A model generated the notes under the pieces. The model had not been told where the DNA came from. It did no database searches and saw only the letters and a program-made list of their open reading frames with translations. This document shows, piece after piece, positions 55,201-64,000 of a stretch of DNA of 64,000 nt. Both the position numbers and the translations under genes were made by a program. Source of the stretch: Paenibacillus mucilaginosus 3016 (GTDB lineage: Bacteria > Bacillota > Bacilli > Paenibacillales > NBRC-103111); contig NC_016935.1 of assembly GCF_000250655.1 (NCBI RefSeq), positions 1,754,001 to 1,818,000 of the forward strand, read 5' to 3'. Position 1 is the stretch's first letter. Each line of letters begins with the position of its first letter.

Positions 55201-55285
55201 GGCGGCGCAGGGCATGTGTGAGGGGGAAGCGACTTTGCTGGCGCAAAGCGGCTCCCCCTCGGGCACACTCTGCAGAGCGAAACAG

Positions 55286-55510
55286 CGGGCGGCCCTGCCG
55301 ACCCGGGAAGAGCAGAACGAAGAGCAAAACTGCAGGCGGCTTTGCCGACCCGGGAAGAGCAGAACGAAGTGCAAAACTGCAGGCGGCTTCGCCGACCTGA
55401 CGAGCGGGAAGCGGGCGGCTTTGCCGACCCGGGAAGAGCAGAACGAAAAGCGGGAACAACGGGAAGAGCGGGGAAACGGAAGAAGAGCGGAATACACAGG
55501 CGGCTTCGCG
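55286..55510. repeat. Tandem repeat, about 47-bp period, upstream of mdh
   Basis: Four to five copies of GCGGCTTTGCCGACCCGGGA followed by AGAGCAGAACGAAG and a variable end (GCAAAACTGCAG). The last copies are shortened. It runs to within 50 bases of the mdh start, so copy number could affect mdh expression. Confidence 0.85.
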
Positions 55511-55560
55511 GACCTGGAAAGCAAAGAACAGACCACTACATTCCATAGGAGGTAATTCTG

Positions 55561-56502
55561 ATGGCTATCCAACGGAAGAAGATTACGGTTGTGGGCGCCG
55601 GTTTCACCGGCGCAACGACAGCTCTGATGCTTGCACAAAAAGAACTCGGTGACGTAGTGCTGCTCGACATTCCGCAGCTCGAGAATCCGACCAAAGGGAA
55701 GGCGCTCGACATGCTCGAGGCTTCCCCGGTGCAGGGATTCGACGCCAAGATCATCGGTACGTCTTCGTATGACGATTCCGCGAGCTCCGACATCGTGATC
55801 ATCACGGCGGGAATCGCACGGAAACCGGGCATGAGCCGCGACGATCTCGTGAATACGAATGCCGGCATCGTGAAGTCCGTATGTGAGAACATCAAGAGAA
55901 CGTCTCCACAGTCGATCGTCATCATTCTCTCCAACCCGGTGGATGCGATGACGTACGTCGCATTCGAGACGCTGGGCTTCCCGAAGAACCGCGTCATCGG
56001 CCAGTCCGGTGTGCTTGACACCGCACGCTACTGCACCTTCATCGCGCAAGAACTGAATGTGTCCGTAGAAGACGTTCGCGGCTTCGTTCTCGGCGGCCAC
56101 GGTGACGACATGGTACCGCTTGTCCGTTACTCCAACGTCGGCGGGATTCCGATCGAGAAGCTGATCCCGGCGGACCGCATCGACGCGATCGTGAAGCGTA
56201 CGCGCACCGGCGGAGGCGAGATCGTCAACCTGCTCGGCAACGGTTCCGCCTACTACGCTCCCGCGGCATCGCTCGTTCAAATGACGGAAGCGATCCTGAA
56301 GGACAAGAAGCGGATCATTCCTGCGATCGCTCTGCTCCAAGGCGAGTACGGCTACGACAACCTGTTCATGGGCGTTCCTACGCTGCTCGGCGGCGACGGC
56401 ATCGAGAAAGTATTCGAGCTCGAGCTGCTGCCGGAAGAGAAGGCCGCCCTGGATAAGTCGGCTGAATCCGTTCGCAATGTCATCAAAGTGGTAACGGGCT
56501 GA
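55561..56502 (+). CDS. mdh: Malate dehydrogenase
   Basis: 313 residues. [20 protein letters not shown] binds [43 protein letters not shown] and GLGG-type catalytic loop [20 protein letters not shown] with the active His follow. Oxidises malate to oxaloacetate. AGGAGG upstream. With citZ and icd it keeps the Bacillus gene order, though separated by long repeat-rich gaps instead of a tight operon. Confidence 0.97.
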   Translation: MAIQRKKITVVGAGFTGATTALMLAQKELGDVVLLDIPQLENPTKGKALDMLEASPVQGFDAKIIGTSSYDDSASSDIVIITAGIARKPGMSRDDLVNTNAGIVKSVCENIKRTSPQSIVIILSNPVDAMTYVAFETLGFPKNRVIGQSGVLDTARYCTFIAQELNVSVEDVRGFVLGGHGDDMVPLVRYSNVGGIPIEKLIPADRIDAIVKRTRTGGGEIVNLLGNGSAYYAPAASLVQMTEAILKDKKRIIPAIALLQGEYGYDNLFMGVPTLLGGDGIEKVFELELLPEEKAALDKSAESVRNVIKVVTG

Positions 56503-56518
56503 TCCGTTACCCCTTCAC

Positions 56519-56554
56519 AACCAGTCCCGGCAGCAGGCCGGGACTGGTTTTTTT
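56519..56554 (+). terminator. Terminator after mdh
   Basis: CCAGTCCCGGC (56521-56531) / GCCGGGACTGG (56537-56547) followed by seven Ts. Confidence 0.93.
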
Positions 56555-56717
56555 GTTGGATGGCCGGGGCTCAGCGGGTCTGTAATCCGAGAGTGAGACA
56601 ATTGGAAGGCGGGAGGGGTATAAAGAGATAGGGACTGGATGATGCTGACAAGTGAAGCGCCACGGCAGCAGAGGCCGGAGGCGAGTGAGATCCGCAGGAG
56701 AGGAGGCAGGGAGCCGC

Positions 56718-57516
56718 ATGGAACCCAGATCGCAATCGAGGGCGCGGGCGAAGAGGTCCGTATGGCGTCTGATCGCCTCATGGATGATTCTGCTGCTGCT
56801 CGGCTTGGCCGCGGCAGGCTTTGTTTATCTTCGTCCGTATGAAGCGGACGAGGCGGCACGCCTCGCCATGATGGGAAGCGCCGGTGTGGAGGTTGCCAAA
56901 GAAGCGCATTGGCTCCGGTTTGAGCCCGGCAGCGGGGAAACGGGAGGTGCAGCGAAGCCTTTACCCGGGGTTATTTTGTACCCGGGCGGGCTGGTGCAGC
57001 CGGAGAGCTATGCTCCCTTGGCCTCCCGGCTGGCGGAGGAAGGCTATCCGGTCTATATCGCCCGGATGCCGCTGAGCCTCGCGGTGTTCGGGCAGAACCG
57101 GGCGGAGGAGCTGCTGCAGCGGGAGCCGCAGGGGGACTTTGTCATCGGAGGCCACTCGCTCGGCGGGTCGATGGCCGCCCGGTTCGCCGCGGCTCACCCG
57201 GACCGGCTGAGGGGCGTGTTCTTCCTGGCTGCGTACGCGGATGAAGGCGGCAGCCTGAGAGACGCCGGGCTGCCGGTGCTGTCCCTGGCAGGGACGAACG
57301 ACGGCGTACTGAACCGGGAGCGCATGGAAGCGGGCAGGGCGTATGTACCCGGGGATGCCTCCTATCTCTCCATGGAGGGAGGGAATCATGCCGGTTTCGG
57401 GAGCTACGGGCCGCAGCGCGGGGATGGAGAAGCGGCGATCCGTGCCGGAGGAACAGTGGGAGCGGACGGTGGAGGCGCTGAAGAACTGGGCGCCGCTGCG
57501 CGGGGAGGCTCCGTGA
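56718..57516 (+). pseudogene. Alpha/beta hydrolase, C-terminus frameshifted
   Basis: A membrane-anchored hydrolase: basic start, one helix (LIASWMILLLLGLAAAGFVY), then the fold with PGVILYPGGLVQPESYAPLA, the nucleophile elbow FVIGGHSLGGSMAARFAA (Ser), LSLAGTNDGVLNRERM (Asp) and GGNHAGFGSYGPQRGDGEAA (His). Near 57441 one extra base shifts the frame: the expected tail VPEEQWERTVEALKNWAPLR is found in the next frame ending at 57516, whereas the unshifted frame continues for 70 unlikely residues to 57650. The catalytic triad is intact, so even the shifted protein might work. ATG at 56718 has GGAGGCAGGGAG upstream. Confidence 0.75.
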
Positions 57517-57837
57517 TAGGCGTGCGCGGCTTTTATTCCGTTTGGTATTCAAGGGGGACGGCGATGACAGAGGTGAACGTACGGCGTATACAATCCGTCG
57601 GGACCGCCCAGCTCTTTTTGCAGCAGGGAACGAAAGAGCCATGCCCGTGAAAGCGGTTCGCAGGCGTTGTTCTGCACGTTCTGCCGGCTTCACCGGACCG
57701 TCACAAGTGCCCCGGACGCATACGCTTCCCGGTTGCTTCCGCGGTACTCCCTCCGGTATACTTAGCTTATTCTCTATTTCGCAGTGCGCGGTAGATTAAG
57801 ATGTTGCAAGGCAGACAAGGGAGGGTTTCGTTCAGTG

Positions 57838-58266
57838 ATGTCACAAGTGTTTTTGTATCTTCATGTTCTGGGGGCAGCCCTCATGGGCTTTTATCTCGCG
57901 CTCCCGTTCCTGGCCGCCCGCGTAGAAGCGCTTCCGAACGGAAGCGCGCAGCACGGGTTCCTGTCGGTGCTGTTCTCGCTCAACCGGGCCGGTCAGCTCG
58001 CGCTGATCATCGCCTTCATCTCGGGCGGATACCTGGTAGGCAAAGGCGGCTATCCGGCCATCTGGTGGATTCTGGCGATTGTGCTGCTCCTGGCGATCGG
58101 CGCCGTAAGCGGGATTCTCGGCGGCAAAATGCGCAAAGCGCTCAGCGATGCAAACGGCAGCTCCATCAAAGCGCAGATCGGTGCGATCCGCACGCTGAGC
58201 TCGGTGGCCGGCATTCTGTATTTCCTGGTCATCACGCTGATGCTCTTCCCGAACGTGTTCGCATAA
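57838..58266 (+). CDS. Small four-helix membrane protein
   Basis: 142 residues with four hydrophobic helices (VFLYLHVLGAALMGFYLALP, GQLALIIAFISGGYLVGKGG, AIWWILAIVLLLAIGAVSGI, SSVAGILYFLVITLMLFPNV). Conserved-looking SLNRAGQ and SGGYL segments suggest a real family, but I do not recognise a function. ATG with GGGAGGG 12 bases upstream. Stands alone. Confidence 0.75.
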   Translation: MSQVFLYLHVLGAALMGFYLALPFLAARVEALPNGSAQHGFLSVLFSLNRAGQLALIIAFISGGYLVGKGGYPAIWWILAIVLLLAIGAVSGILGGKMRKALSDANGSSIKAQIGAIRTLSSVAGILYFLVITLMLFPNVFA

Positions 58267-58418
58267 TGCGGGAGTGCCGTATCGGTCGGCATCAAGCACG
58301 ACATTCGTTTACCCTGAAGGGGCCGGCTAAGCAGCCGGCCTCTTTGCTTATGCAAGAACAAGGCGGCGCCAAGGGTCAGCACACAGCAGCTGCTACCCCG
58401 CATCCGTCGCCCAAACAG

Positions 58419-58443
58419 CAAAAAAGCCGGGGAGTTCCCCGGC
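58419..58443 (-). terminator. Terminator of yfbR-like gene
   Basis: GCCGGGGA-GT-TCCCCGGC stem with T-run on the minus strand, 7 bases after the stop codon. Confidence 0.88.
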
Positions 58444-58449
58444 GGAAGC

Positions 58450-59034
58450 TTACAGCTCGTCTAACGTTTTCTCCAGGCTCGGCGCCAGATGCTTCAGGAA
58501 GTAGTCGACCTCCGGCATGGCCATCTCCTGCAGCGTATCTTCAATCTGCTTCTTGGCCACGGCGAATTCGCGGTTGCCGGCGGACAGCTCGGTCACGCAC
58601 TTAAGATAGGCGTCCAGGGAGTCGGCGGCTTTGATGTATTTTTTGAGTTCAGCATCTTCCGTAGTTTTCTTGGGATCGATCAGCGGCTCGTACACCCGGC
58701 GCAGCGGCTCCGGCACCATGTCGAGCAGGCGCTCGGCGGCCAGGTGCTCGATCTCCCGGAAGTTGCTCAGAATCTTCGGATTGTGGTGCTTGACCGGGGT
58801 CGGAATGTCGCCGGTGAACACCTCCGTGCTGTCATGGAACAGGGCCATCGAGACGACCTTGTCCGTCGGCACCTGGCGGCCGTATACTTCATTGGCGATC
58901 GTGCACAGCACATGCGTCAGAAGCGACACGTGGAAGGAGTGCTCGGCTACATTTTCTTTCATGGTGTTGCGCATGAGGCTCCACCGTTCGATAAATCTCA
59001 GGCGGTAGAGGTAGGCAAAAAAGTGGCTTTCCAT
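58450..59034 (-). CDS. yfbR: 5'-deoxynucleotidase YfbR-like HD-domain protein
   Basis: 194 residues. ESHFFAYLYRLRFIERWSLM, RNTMKENVAEHSFHVSLLTH and ALFHDSTEVFTGDIPTPVK carry the H...HD...D metal-binding pattern of the HD superfamily in the YfbR arrangement. Hydrolyses deoxynucleoside 5'-monophosphates. The start MESHFFAYL at 59034 matches E. coli YfbR; an ATG three codons upstream (59043) is equally possible. Confidence 0.92.
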   Translation of the reverse strand: MESHFFAYLYRLRFIERWSLMRNTMKENVAEHSFHVSLLTHVLCTIANEVYGRQVPTDKVVSMALFHDSTEVFTGDIPTPVKHHNPKILSNFREIEHLAAERLLDMVPEPLRRVYEPLIDPKKTTEDAELKKYIKAADSLDAYLKCVTELSAGNREFAVAKKQIEDTLQEMAMPEVDYFLKHLAPSLEKTLDEL

Positions 59035-59280
59035 TCGAATCATCCCATCTCATCTGTTTGGCTGCAGTCAGAAGCGGGGGCTGAGTATCATGCCGTGAAT
59101 GCATCCATGCTGCATCGTACCTAACGCATTATACACGATTCGACGGTGCTTTGCCCTCTCCAAAATCGTACAGCGCAAAAGGGTGTGCCCCCGCGCGCCG
59201 GAATATGGTATGATGGAAATATGCATTTGGACTCATTTCAATACATATTATACGACCGACCGAAAGGGGTTTCCTGATCC

Positions 59281-60819
59281 ATGCAGCACTTTCAAGAGAG
59301 TATGTATAAACTGATTGTCGAAACGAGCACCAACCTGCCGGCCGATGTCCGTCAGGCGATTCAGGCTGCCCGCGAACAAGAGGATGCAGGCACGCGTTCG
59401 GCGCTGTCCCTCTCTACGATCGCCGACAACATTCAGATGGCGGAGTGCAACGTATCGCCGATCTGCCAGGATACGGGAATGCCGACGTTCATCGTGCACT
59501 GTCCGGTGGGCGCGAACCAGATCGAGATGAAGAAAGCGATCATCGCCGCCGTGGCCCAGGCGACCAAAGACAGCAAGCTGCGCACGAACTCCGTCGATTC
59601 CTTGACCGGAGCGAACAGCGGGGACAACATCGGACCGGGTACGCCGGTCATCCACTTCGAGCAGTGGGAACGCGATGAGATCGAAGCGAAGCTGATCCTG
59701 AAGGGCGGCGGCTGTGAGAACAAGAACATCCAGTACAGCCTGCCTGCCGAGCTTGAAGGGCTGGGCAAAGCGGGCCGCGACCTCGACGGCATCCGCAAAT
59801 GCATCCTGCATGCGGTCTACCAGGCACAGGGCCAGGGCTGCAGCGCGGGCTTCATCGGCGTGGGCATCGGCGGCGACCGGACGACCGGCTACGAGCTGGC
59901 CAAGCACCAGCTGTTCCGTGCGGCGGACGACGTGAACCCGCATCCGGAGCTGCGCAAGCTGGAAGAGTACGTCATGGAGAATGCGAACAAGCTCGGCATC
60001 GGGACGATGGGCTTCGGCGGTCAGGTAAGCCTGCTCGGCTGTAAGGTCGGCGTCATGAACCGTCTGCCCGCTTCCTTCTTCGTCTCCGTGGCGTACAACT
60101 GCTGGGCGTTCCGCCGTCAGGGCGTGCTCATCGACGCGAACAGCGGTGAGATCACCGAGTGGGTGTACACGAAGGGCGAGACCGTGCCGATGCAGAAGGA
60201 CGAGCCGGCTGCCGCAGCGGCTGCCCCAAGCGAACGCCGTGAAGTCGTGCTGCAGACGCCGGTGTCCGAGGAGCAGATCCGCCAGCTGAAGGTCGGCGAT
60301 GTGGTCATCATCAACGGACCGATGCATACGGGCCGTGACGCGCTGCACAAGCACCTGATGGACCACGACTCCCCGATCGACCTGAACGGTGCGGTCATCT
60401 ACCACTGCGGTCCGGTTATGGCGAAGGACGAGCAGGGCGGTTGGGTCGTGAAGGCGGCCGGCCCGACGACATCGATCCGCGAGGAGCCTTACCAGGGCGA
60501 CATCATCAAGAAGTTCGGCATCCGCGCGGTCATCGGCAAGGGCGGCATGGGCGCGAAGACGCTGAAGGCACTGCAGGAGCACGGAGCCGTGTACCTGAAT
60601 GCGATCGGCGGGGCGGCGCAGTACTATGCCCAGTGCTTCAAGAAGGTGGAAGGCGTGGACTTCATGGAATTCGGTATTCCGGAAGCGATGTGGCACCTGC
60701 AGACCGAAGGGTTCGCTGCGATTGTGACAATGGATTCCCACGGCAACTCACTGCATGCCGACGTGGAGCAGGAGTCCCGCGAGAAGCTGGCCCAGTTCAA
60801 AGAACCGGTCTTCTCGTAA
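59281..60819 (+). CDS. fumA: Fumarate hydratase, class I (iron-sulfur), fused subunits
   Basis: 512 residues in which the alpha part (residues 1-290) and beta part (from about 325) are fused, joined by an Ala/Pro-rich linker. Cys62 in SPICQDTGMPTF is a 4Fe-4S ligand; VDSLTGANSGDNIGPGTPVI and GFIGVGIGGDRTTGYELAKH are typical of the alpha part; DVVIINGPMHTGRDALHKHL and YHCGPVMAKDE of the beta part. Interconverts fumarate and malate. Completes a set of cycle enzymes with citZ, icd and mdh. The next gene follows after 12 bases. Confidence 0.95.
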   Translation: MQHFQESMYKLIVETSTNLPADVRQAIQAAREQEDAGTRSALSLSTIADNIQMAECNVSPICQDTGMPTFIVHCPVGANQIEMKKAIIAAVAQATKDSKLRTNSVDSLTGANSGDNIGPGTPVIHFEQWERDEIEAKLILKGGGCENKNIQYSLPAELEGLGKAGRDLDGIRKCILHAVYQAQGQGCSAGFIGVGIGGDRTTGYELAKHQLFRAADDVNPHPELRKLEEYVMENANKLGIGTMGFGGQVSLLGCKVGVMNRLPASFFVSVAYNCWAFRRQGVLIDANSGEITEWVYTKGETVPMQKDEPAAAAAAPSERREVVLQTPVSEEQIRQLKVGDVVIINGPMHTGRDALHKHLMDHDSPIDLNGAVIYHCGPVMAKDEQGGWVVKAAGPTTSIREEPYQGDIIKKFGIRAVIGKGGMGAKTLKALQEHGAVYLNAIGGAAQYYAQCFKKVEGVDFMEFGIPEAMWHLQTEGFAAIVTMDSHGNSLHADVEQESREKLAQFKEPVFS

Positions 60820-60831
60820 GGCAGCTCTTCC

Positions 60832-61824
60832 ATGAGAGAGACAGGTTTGCGGCTGAACGCCGTCATAGAAAAATATTTATCCCTCATTGTCCCGGTATCT
60901 CTGATACTCGGGTTTCTTTTATCCCGGAGCTTCAACGGATCGGCGGCGCTGGTGCCCTACCTGTTCGGTTATCTCACCTTCGTCATGGCGACCGGCTGCT
61001 CCTGGAAGCAGATCCGGGAGGCCTTCCGGATGCCGGTGCCGATGCTGCTGACCTTTGGTCTCTGCCATGTGCTCGCCCCGATGATCGGCTACCTCATCGG
61101 CACGGCCGCCTTCGGGGAGGGCTCGCCGTATGTCGTCGGCTTCGTCATGTTCTCGGTCATCCCGCTCGGCGTGTCGTCCGTCATCTGGGTCGGGCTGTCG
61201 AAGGGGCACGTCCCTTTGACGCTCGCGATGATCGTCATCGACTCGGCGCTGAGCCCGCTGGTCATTCCGGCGGCGATCGAGGCCTTCTTCGGAACGACGA
61301 TTGCCTTCGACCATACGAAGGTCATGATGGACCTGGTGCAGATTATCGTGGTGCCGACGATCCTCGGCGTGCTGGTCAACGAGCTGTCGAAGGGGCGGTT
61401 CAAGGGCTGGTCGGCGCCCGTCTGCGGCCCGACCTCCAAGCTCGCGATGGTCATCGTGGTTATGATCAACGCGGCCGTCATTCAGCCTTATGTCATGGAG
61501 ATGAAGGCGGACATGCTGACCGTCGTGCCCCTCGTGTTTCTTCTGGTGGCCGTCTCCTATGCGCTCGGCTTCTTCGGGTCGCTGTGGCTGCGGAAGACCG
61601 ACATCATCATCTCGGTCACCTATTCGTCGGGTATGCGCAACATTTCGCTCGGGCTGGTGCTGGCGCTGGCTTACTTCGAACCGTTGACGGCGGTGCCGGT
61701 CGTGCTGTCGATTCTGATCCAGCAGCCGATGGCTTCCGTGAACCGGTGGTGCATGAAGCTGTACGGTCAATCCCGCCTTTACAAAAAAATAACTGGCGCA
61801 CCGCAGTCCGGACCCTTACGATAG
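60832..61824 (+). CDS. Bile acid:sodium symporter (BASS) family transporter
   Basis: 330 residues with about nine to ten helices. PYLFGYLTFVMATGCSWKQI, GLCHVLAPMIGYLIG, FSVIPLGVSSVIWVGLSKGH and SVTYSSGMRNISLGLVLALA fit the BASS fold, in which two crossed helices bind sodium. Bacterial members transport organic acids, pantoate and others. It follows fumarase by 12 bases, so it may carry a dicarboxylate or related acid, but this is inference. Confidence 0.85.
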   Translation: MRETGLRLNAVIEKYLSLIVPVSLILGFLLSRSFNGSAALVPYLFGYLTFVMATGCSWKQIREAFRMPVPMLLTFGLCHVLAPMIGYLIGTAAFGEGSPYVVGFVMFSVIPLGVSSVIWVGLSKGHVPLTLAMIVIDSALSPLVIPAAIEAFFGTTIAFDHTKVMMDLVQIIVVPTILGVLVNELSKGRFKGWSAPVCGPTSKLAMVIVVMINAAVIQPYVMEMKADMLTVVPLVFLLVAVSYALGFFGSLWLRKTDIIISVTYSSGMRNISLGLVLALAYFEPLTAVPVVLSILIQQPMASVNRWCMKLYGQSRLYKKITGAPQSGPLR

Positions 61825-61910
61825 AGAGTAAAACGTCTGCGCCATCACCGTGATTCCCCCGGGGGGAGGAACGAACAGCCGGCTGAACTTCTGGAGGGAA
61901 CACTCTTGTT

Positions 61911-63713
61911 ATGAAAAAGTTTCGTGCACGCCTGACCCTGATTTTTATCATCCTGATCGGTTCCTCGGTCCTCACCGCAGGAATCTTCATGGCCCGCATG
62001 CTGCAGCAGTCGTATATCGAGTCGCTGACGGCAAGCATGGAGCGGGAGCTTCGCGTCATCAAAGCGACAACCGACTGGAGGCAGTCCGGCAGCGAACCCG
62101 AGCTCTTCCGGTTTTATTCCGACCGGGCGGCCATGCTCAGGGCTTCGGCGGACGCCCGGCTGACCTTCATCCGCAGCGACGGCAAGGTGCTGGGGGACTC
62201 CGACCATGACCCTGCATTGATGGAAAATCATCTGGAGCGGGAGGAGATCCGGGAAGCCTCCGCATCCAAACTCTACGGCAGTGCGATCCGATACAGCTCT
62301 ACGGTCCAGCGCAACCTGCTGTATGTGGCCGTGCCTCTGCTGGAAGGAGAGAATGTCACGGGATATCTCCGGATGGCGATGAGTCTCGAGGATGTCGAGG
62401 GCTCGATCCGCCAGGTCTGGTTTGTCCTCACCGGGATGCTGCTGGCTGTCTTCGTCATTGCGGGTCTGATCTCGTACCGTGTCGCTTACAGCGTAACCCG
62501 CCCGATCGAGCTGATCACCAGCGTGGCCCGCCAGATCACGGATATGAATTACAAATACCGCGTGCAGGTCAACAAGCGCGACGAGATCGGCCAGCTCGGC
62601 CATGCGATCAACCGGATGGCGGACTCGCTGGAGCTGCAGATGAACCGCATCTCCGAGGACGAGAACCGGCTGAAGAGCGTGCTGGAGAGCATGACCAGCG
62701 GCGTCATCATGATCGACCGGGAAGGGAAGATTGCGCTGCTCAACCGATCCGCCGAAGAGATTCTCGGCTTCTCGGCCAAGGAGCTGCTCGGCAAGTCGTT
62801 CAACCAGGCGAAGCAGCAGTACGAGTTCACACAGCTGATCCAGGAGTGCATCGACGTGCGGGATCATATCCGCGACGAGGTGATTTTCTACTATCCGAAG
62901 GAACGGATTCTGGAGATCAACCTGAACCCGATTGCGGAAGCGGGCGGGGAATGGGAAGGCCTGCTCATCGTGCTTCACGACATTACGGCGGTCCGGCGCC
63001 TGGAGCGGATGCGCAGTGAGTTCGTGGCGAACGTGTCGCATGAACTGAAGACGCCGATCGCGGCGGTCAAGGGCTTCGCCGAGACACTGCTGGCAGGAGC
63101 GCTGAACGACAAGGAGACCGCCCGATCGTTCCTGCAGATCATCTTCGATGAGAGCGAACGCCTCAACCGGCTCATCGGGGATATACTCGAGCTGTCCAAG
63201 ATCGAGTCAAAGCGGATTCCGCTGCAGTTCTCTCCCGTGCATCTCGAGCCCTTCATCGGCAACTGCGTGCATGTGATGAATACGGAAGCGAAGAAAAAAG
63301 GCATTGAACTGGAGCTGAACGTGGACGGCGACTTCTATATGGAAGCCGATGAGGACCGGCTGCGCCAGATTCTGATCAATCTGCTGTCCAACGGGATCAG
63401 CTATACGCCCGAAGGCGGCAGGGTGCGGCTGAAGGTGGAGCAGCTCGTCAGCGGCAAGGAAGTGACCGAGCACGATAAGGTCCGGTTCACGATTGCGGAT
63501 ACCGGGATCGGCATTCCCAAGAAGGATCTTCCGCGGATCTTCGAACGCTTCTACCGGGTGGACAAAGCGCGTTCGAGAAGCTCAGGCGGGACGGGCCTCG
63601 GCCTCTCCATCGTGAAGCACCTGGTCGAGCTGCACAAAGGGACGATCCGCGTAGAGAGCGAGGTCGGCGTAGGTACGAAGTTCATTATCGAGATGCCGCT
63701 GATCCACAATTAA
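61911..63713 (+). CDS. phoR: Sensor histidine kinase PhoR/PnpS-type
   Basis: 600 residues. Membrane helix near 8-28, extracellular sensor to about 180, second helix (FVLTGMLLAVFVIAGLIS), HAMP (YSVTRPIELITSVARQITDM), PAS domain (ESMTSGVIMIDREGKIALLN), HisKA with phosphorylated His377 in NVSHELKTPIAAVKGF, and HATPase with LINLLSNGISYTPEGG, DTGIGIPKKDLPRIFERFYR and GTGLGLSIVKHLVELH. Senses phosphate limitation or cell-wall state through wall intermediates in Bacillus. It precedes its likely regulator, opposite to B. subtilis phoP-phoR order. Confidence 0.92.
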   Translation: MKKFRARLTLIFIILIGSSVLTAGIFMARMLQQSYIESLTASMERELRVIKATTDWRQSGSEPELFRFYSDRAAMLRASADARLTFIRSDGKVLGDSDHDPALMENHLEREEIREASASKLYGSAIRYSSTVQRNLLYVAVPLLEGENVTGYLRMAMSLEDVEGSIRQVWFVLTGMLLAVFVIAGLISYRVAYSVTRPIELITSVARQITDMNYKYRVQVNKRDEIGQLGHAINRMADSLELQMNRISEDENRLKSVLESMTSGVIMIDREGKIALLNRSAEEILGFSAKELLGKSFNQAKQQYEFTQLIQECIDVRDHIRDEVIFYYPKERILEINLNPIAEAGGEWEGLLIVLHDITAVRRLERMRSEFVANVSHELKTPIAAVKGFAETLLAGALNDKETARSFLQIIFDESERLNRLIGDILELSKIESKRIPLQFSPVHLEPFIGNCVHVMNTEAKKKGIELELNVDGDFYMEADEDRLRQILINLLSNGISYTPEGGRVRLKVEQLVSGKEVTEHDKVRFTIADTGIGIPKKDLPRIFERFYRVDKARSRSSGGTGLGLSIVKHLVELHKGTIRVESEVGVGTKFIIEMPLIHN

Positions 63714-63756
63714 GCCGGATTTCCGGGTGGCTTTTCGGGCCTGGAATGTAAATAAA

Positions 63757-63785
63757 TTGTCAAGGCCTGCGGGCTGTGTTAAGCT
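63757..63785 (+). promoter_or_regulatory. Weak promoter candidate before response regulator gene
   Basis: TTGTCA (63757-63762), 17 bases, TAAGCT (63780-63785). The -10 is poor, so this is tentative. Confidence 0.3.
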
Positions 63786-63822
63786 TTAAGTGAGAAATGA
63801 ACTTATGTTTTGGGGGATTCCC

Positions 63823-64000
63823 ATGCCGCAAAAAATACTTGTTATCGAGGATGAGCCTACGCTCGCGAGGCTGCTGTCGTACAACCTGACTCAGGAAGGC
63901 TATGAGACGAAGGTGGTCGATCACGGAAGCGACGGGCTGCAGGCTGCGCTGCAGCAGTATTTTGACCTGATTATTCTAGACATCATGCTGCCGGGCATGA
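63823..64000 (+). CDS. phoP: Response regulator, PhoP/PhoB-type (3' end outside window)
   Basis: 59 residues of a receiver domain: ILVIEDEPTLARLLSYNLTQ holds the acidic pair, and DLIILDIMLPGM holds the phosphorylated Asp. The DNA-binding part lies beyond the window. Begins 109 bases after phoR with GGGGGA upstream; the pair forms a two-component system. Confidence 0.85.
   Translation, partial: MPQKILVIEDEPTLARLLSYNLTQEGYETKVVDHGSDGLQAALQQYFDLIILDIMLPGM

Overview
The window looks like chromosomal DNA of a high-GC, spore-forming Firmicute of the Paenibacillus type. This rests on the coat and sporulation genes (cotJ operon, five YheC/YheD ATP-grasp genes, ytrH/ytrI, ytvI, a collagen-like exosporium protein), strong AGGAGG ribosome sites with many GTG/TTG starts, and a gene order resembling the Bacillus subtilis ytoI-ytpI-ytrH-ytrI-dnaE-accDA-pyk-citZ-icd-mdh-phoPR region. 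No rRNA, tRNA or CRISPR array was seen.

Layout. 1-5.0 kb: end of a YfkAB-type radical SAM gene, a CNNM/CorC-type membrane protein, YtvI, a YitT-type protein and a convergent NlpC/P60 hydrolase. 5.1-13.2 kb: cotJA-cotJB-cotJC, with cotJC split by about 7.0 kb of mostly AT-rich DNA. 13.2-25.3 kb: a DUF975 protein, a collagen-like spore protein, a CBO0543-type membrane protein, a HAD phosphatase and five yheC/yheD paralogues. 25.6-34.4 kb: accessory region with a dead pullulanase remnant, a TetR regulator with a divergent flavin monooxygenase, a MarR regulator with a frameshifted MFS pump, and a DeoR regulator with a HAD phosphatase. 34.7-63.9 kb: conserved core (ytoI, ytpI, ytrI, ytrH, dnaE, pgpA, accD, accA, pyk, ppk, ppx, citZ, icd, mdh, fumarase, phoR and the start of a PhoP/PhoB-type regulator).

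Main discovery candidate. The DNA inside cotJC (5850-12838, 6,989 bp) is bounded by a shared GAAT. Joining 5657-5849 to 12839-13215 restores exactly 190 codons (189 residues plus stop) of an intact manganese-catalase-type CotJC. The insert is not one prophage but a tandem array of modules. Each junction has a conserved right end (ATAGGT, 14 bp, ACCTAT, 17 bp, GAAT, with invariant spacing at four sites) followed directly by a left end (about 29 bp). Most modules then carry a convergent terminator and one or a few cargo genes read toward it on the minus strand. Cargo: a YjcZ-like small protein, a DUF3231 protein, a secreted DUF4258 toxin-like protein with a small partner, a methyltransferase-like protein, a three-repeat lectin-like protein and two CBO0543-type membrane proteins. 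No recombinase is encoded in the array. I infer a sporulation-gene intervening element analogous to skin in sigK, but built as a cassette array and probably mobilised in trans.

Other points: a possible programmed -1 frameshift (A AAA AAC) in ppx; frameshifts in an MFS pump and an alpha/beta hydrolase; a disordered repeat insertion in DnaE; apparent absence of pfkA and nrnA from their usual places; Pho boxes before ppk and a CcpC-type box before citZ; and several families of intergenic repeats.
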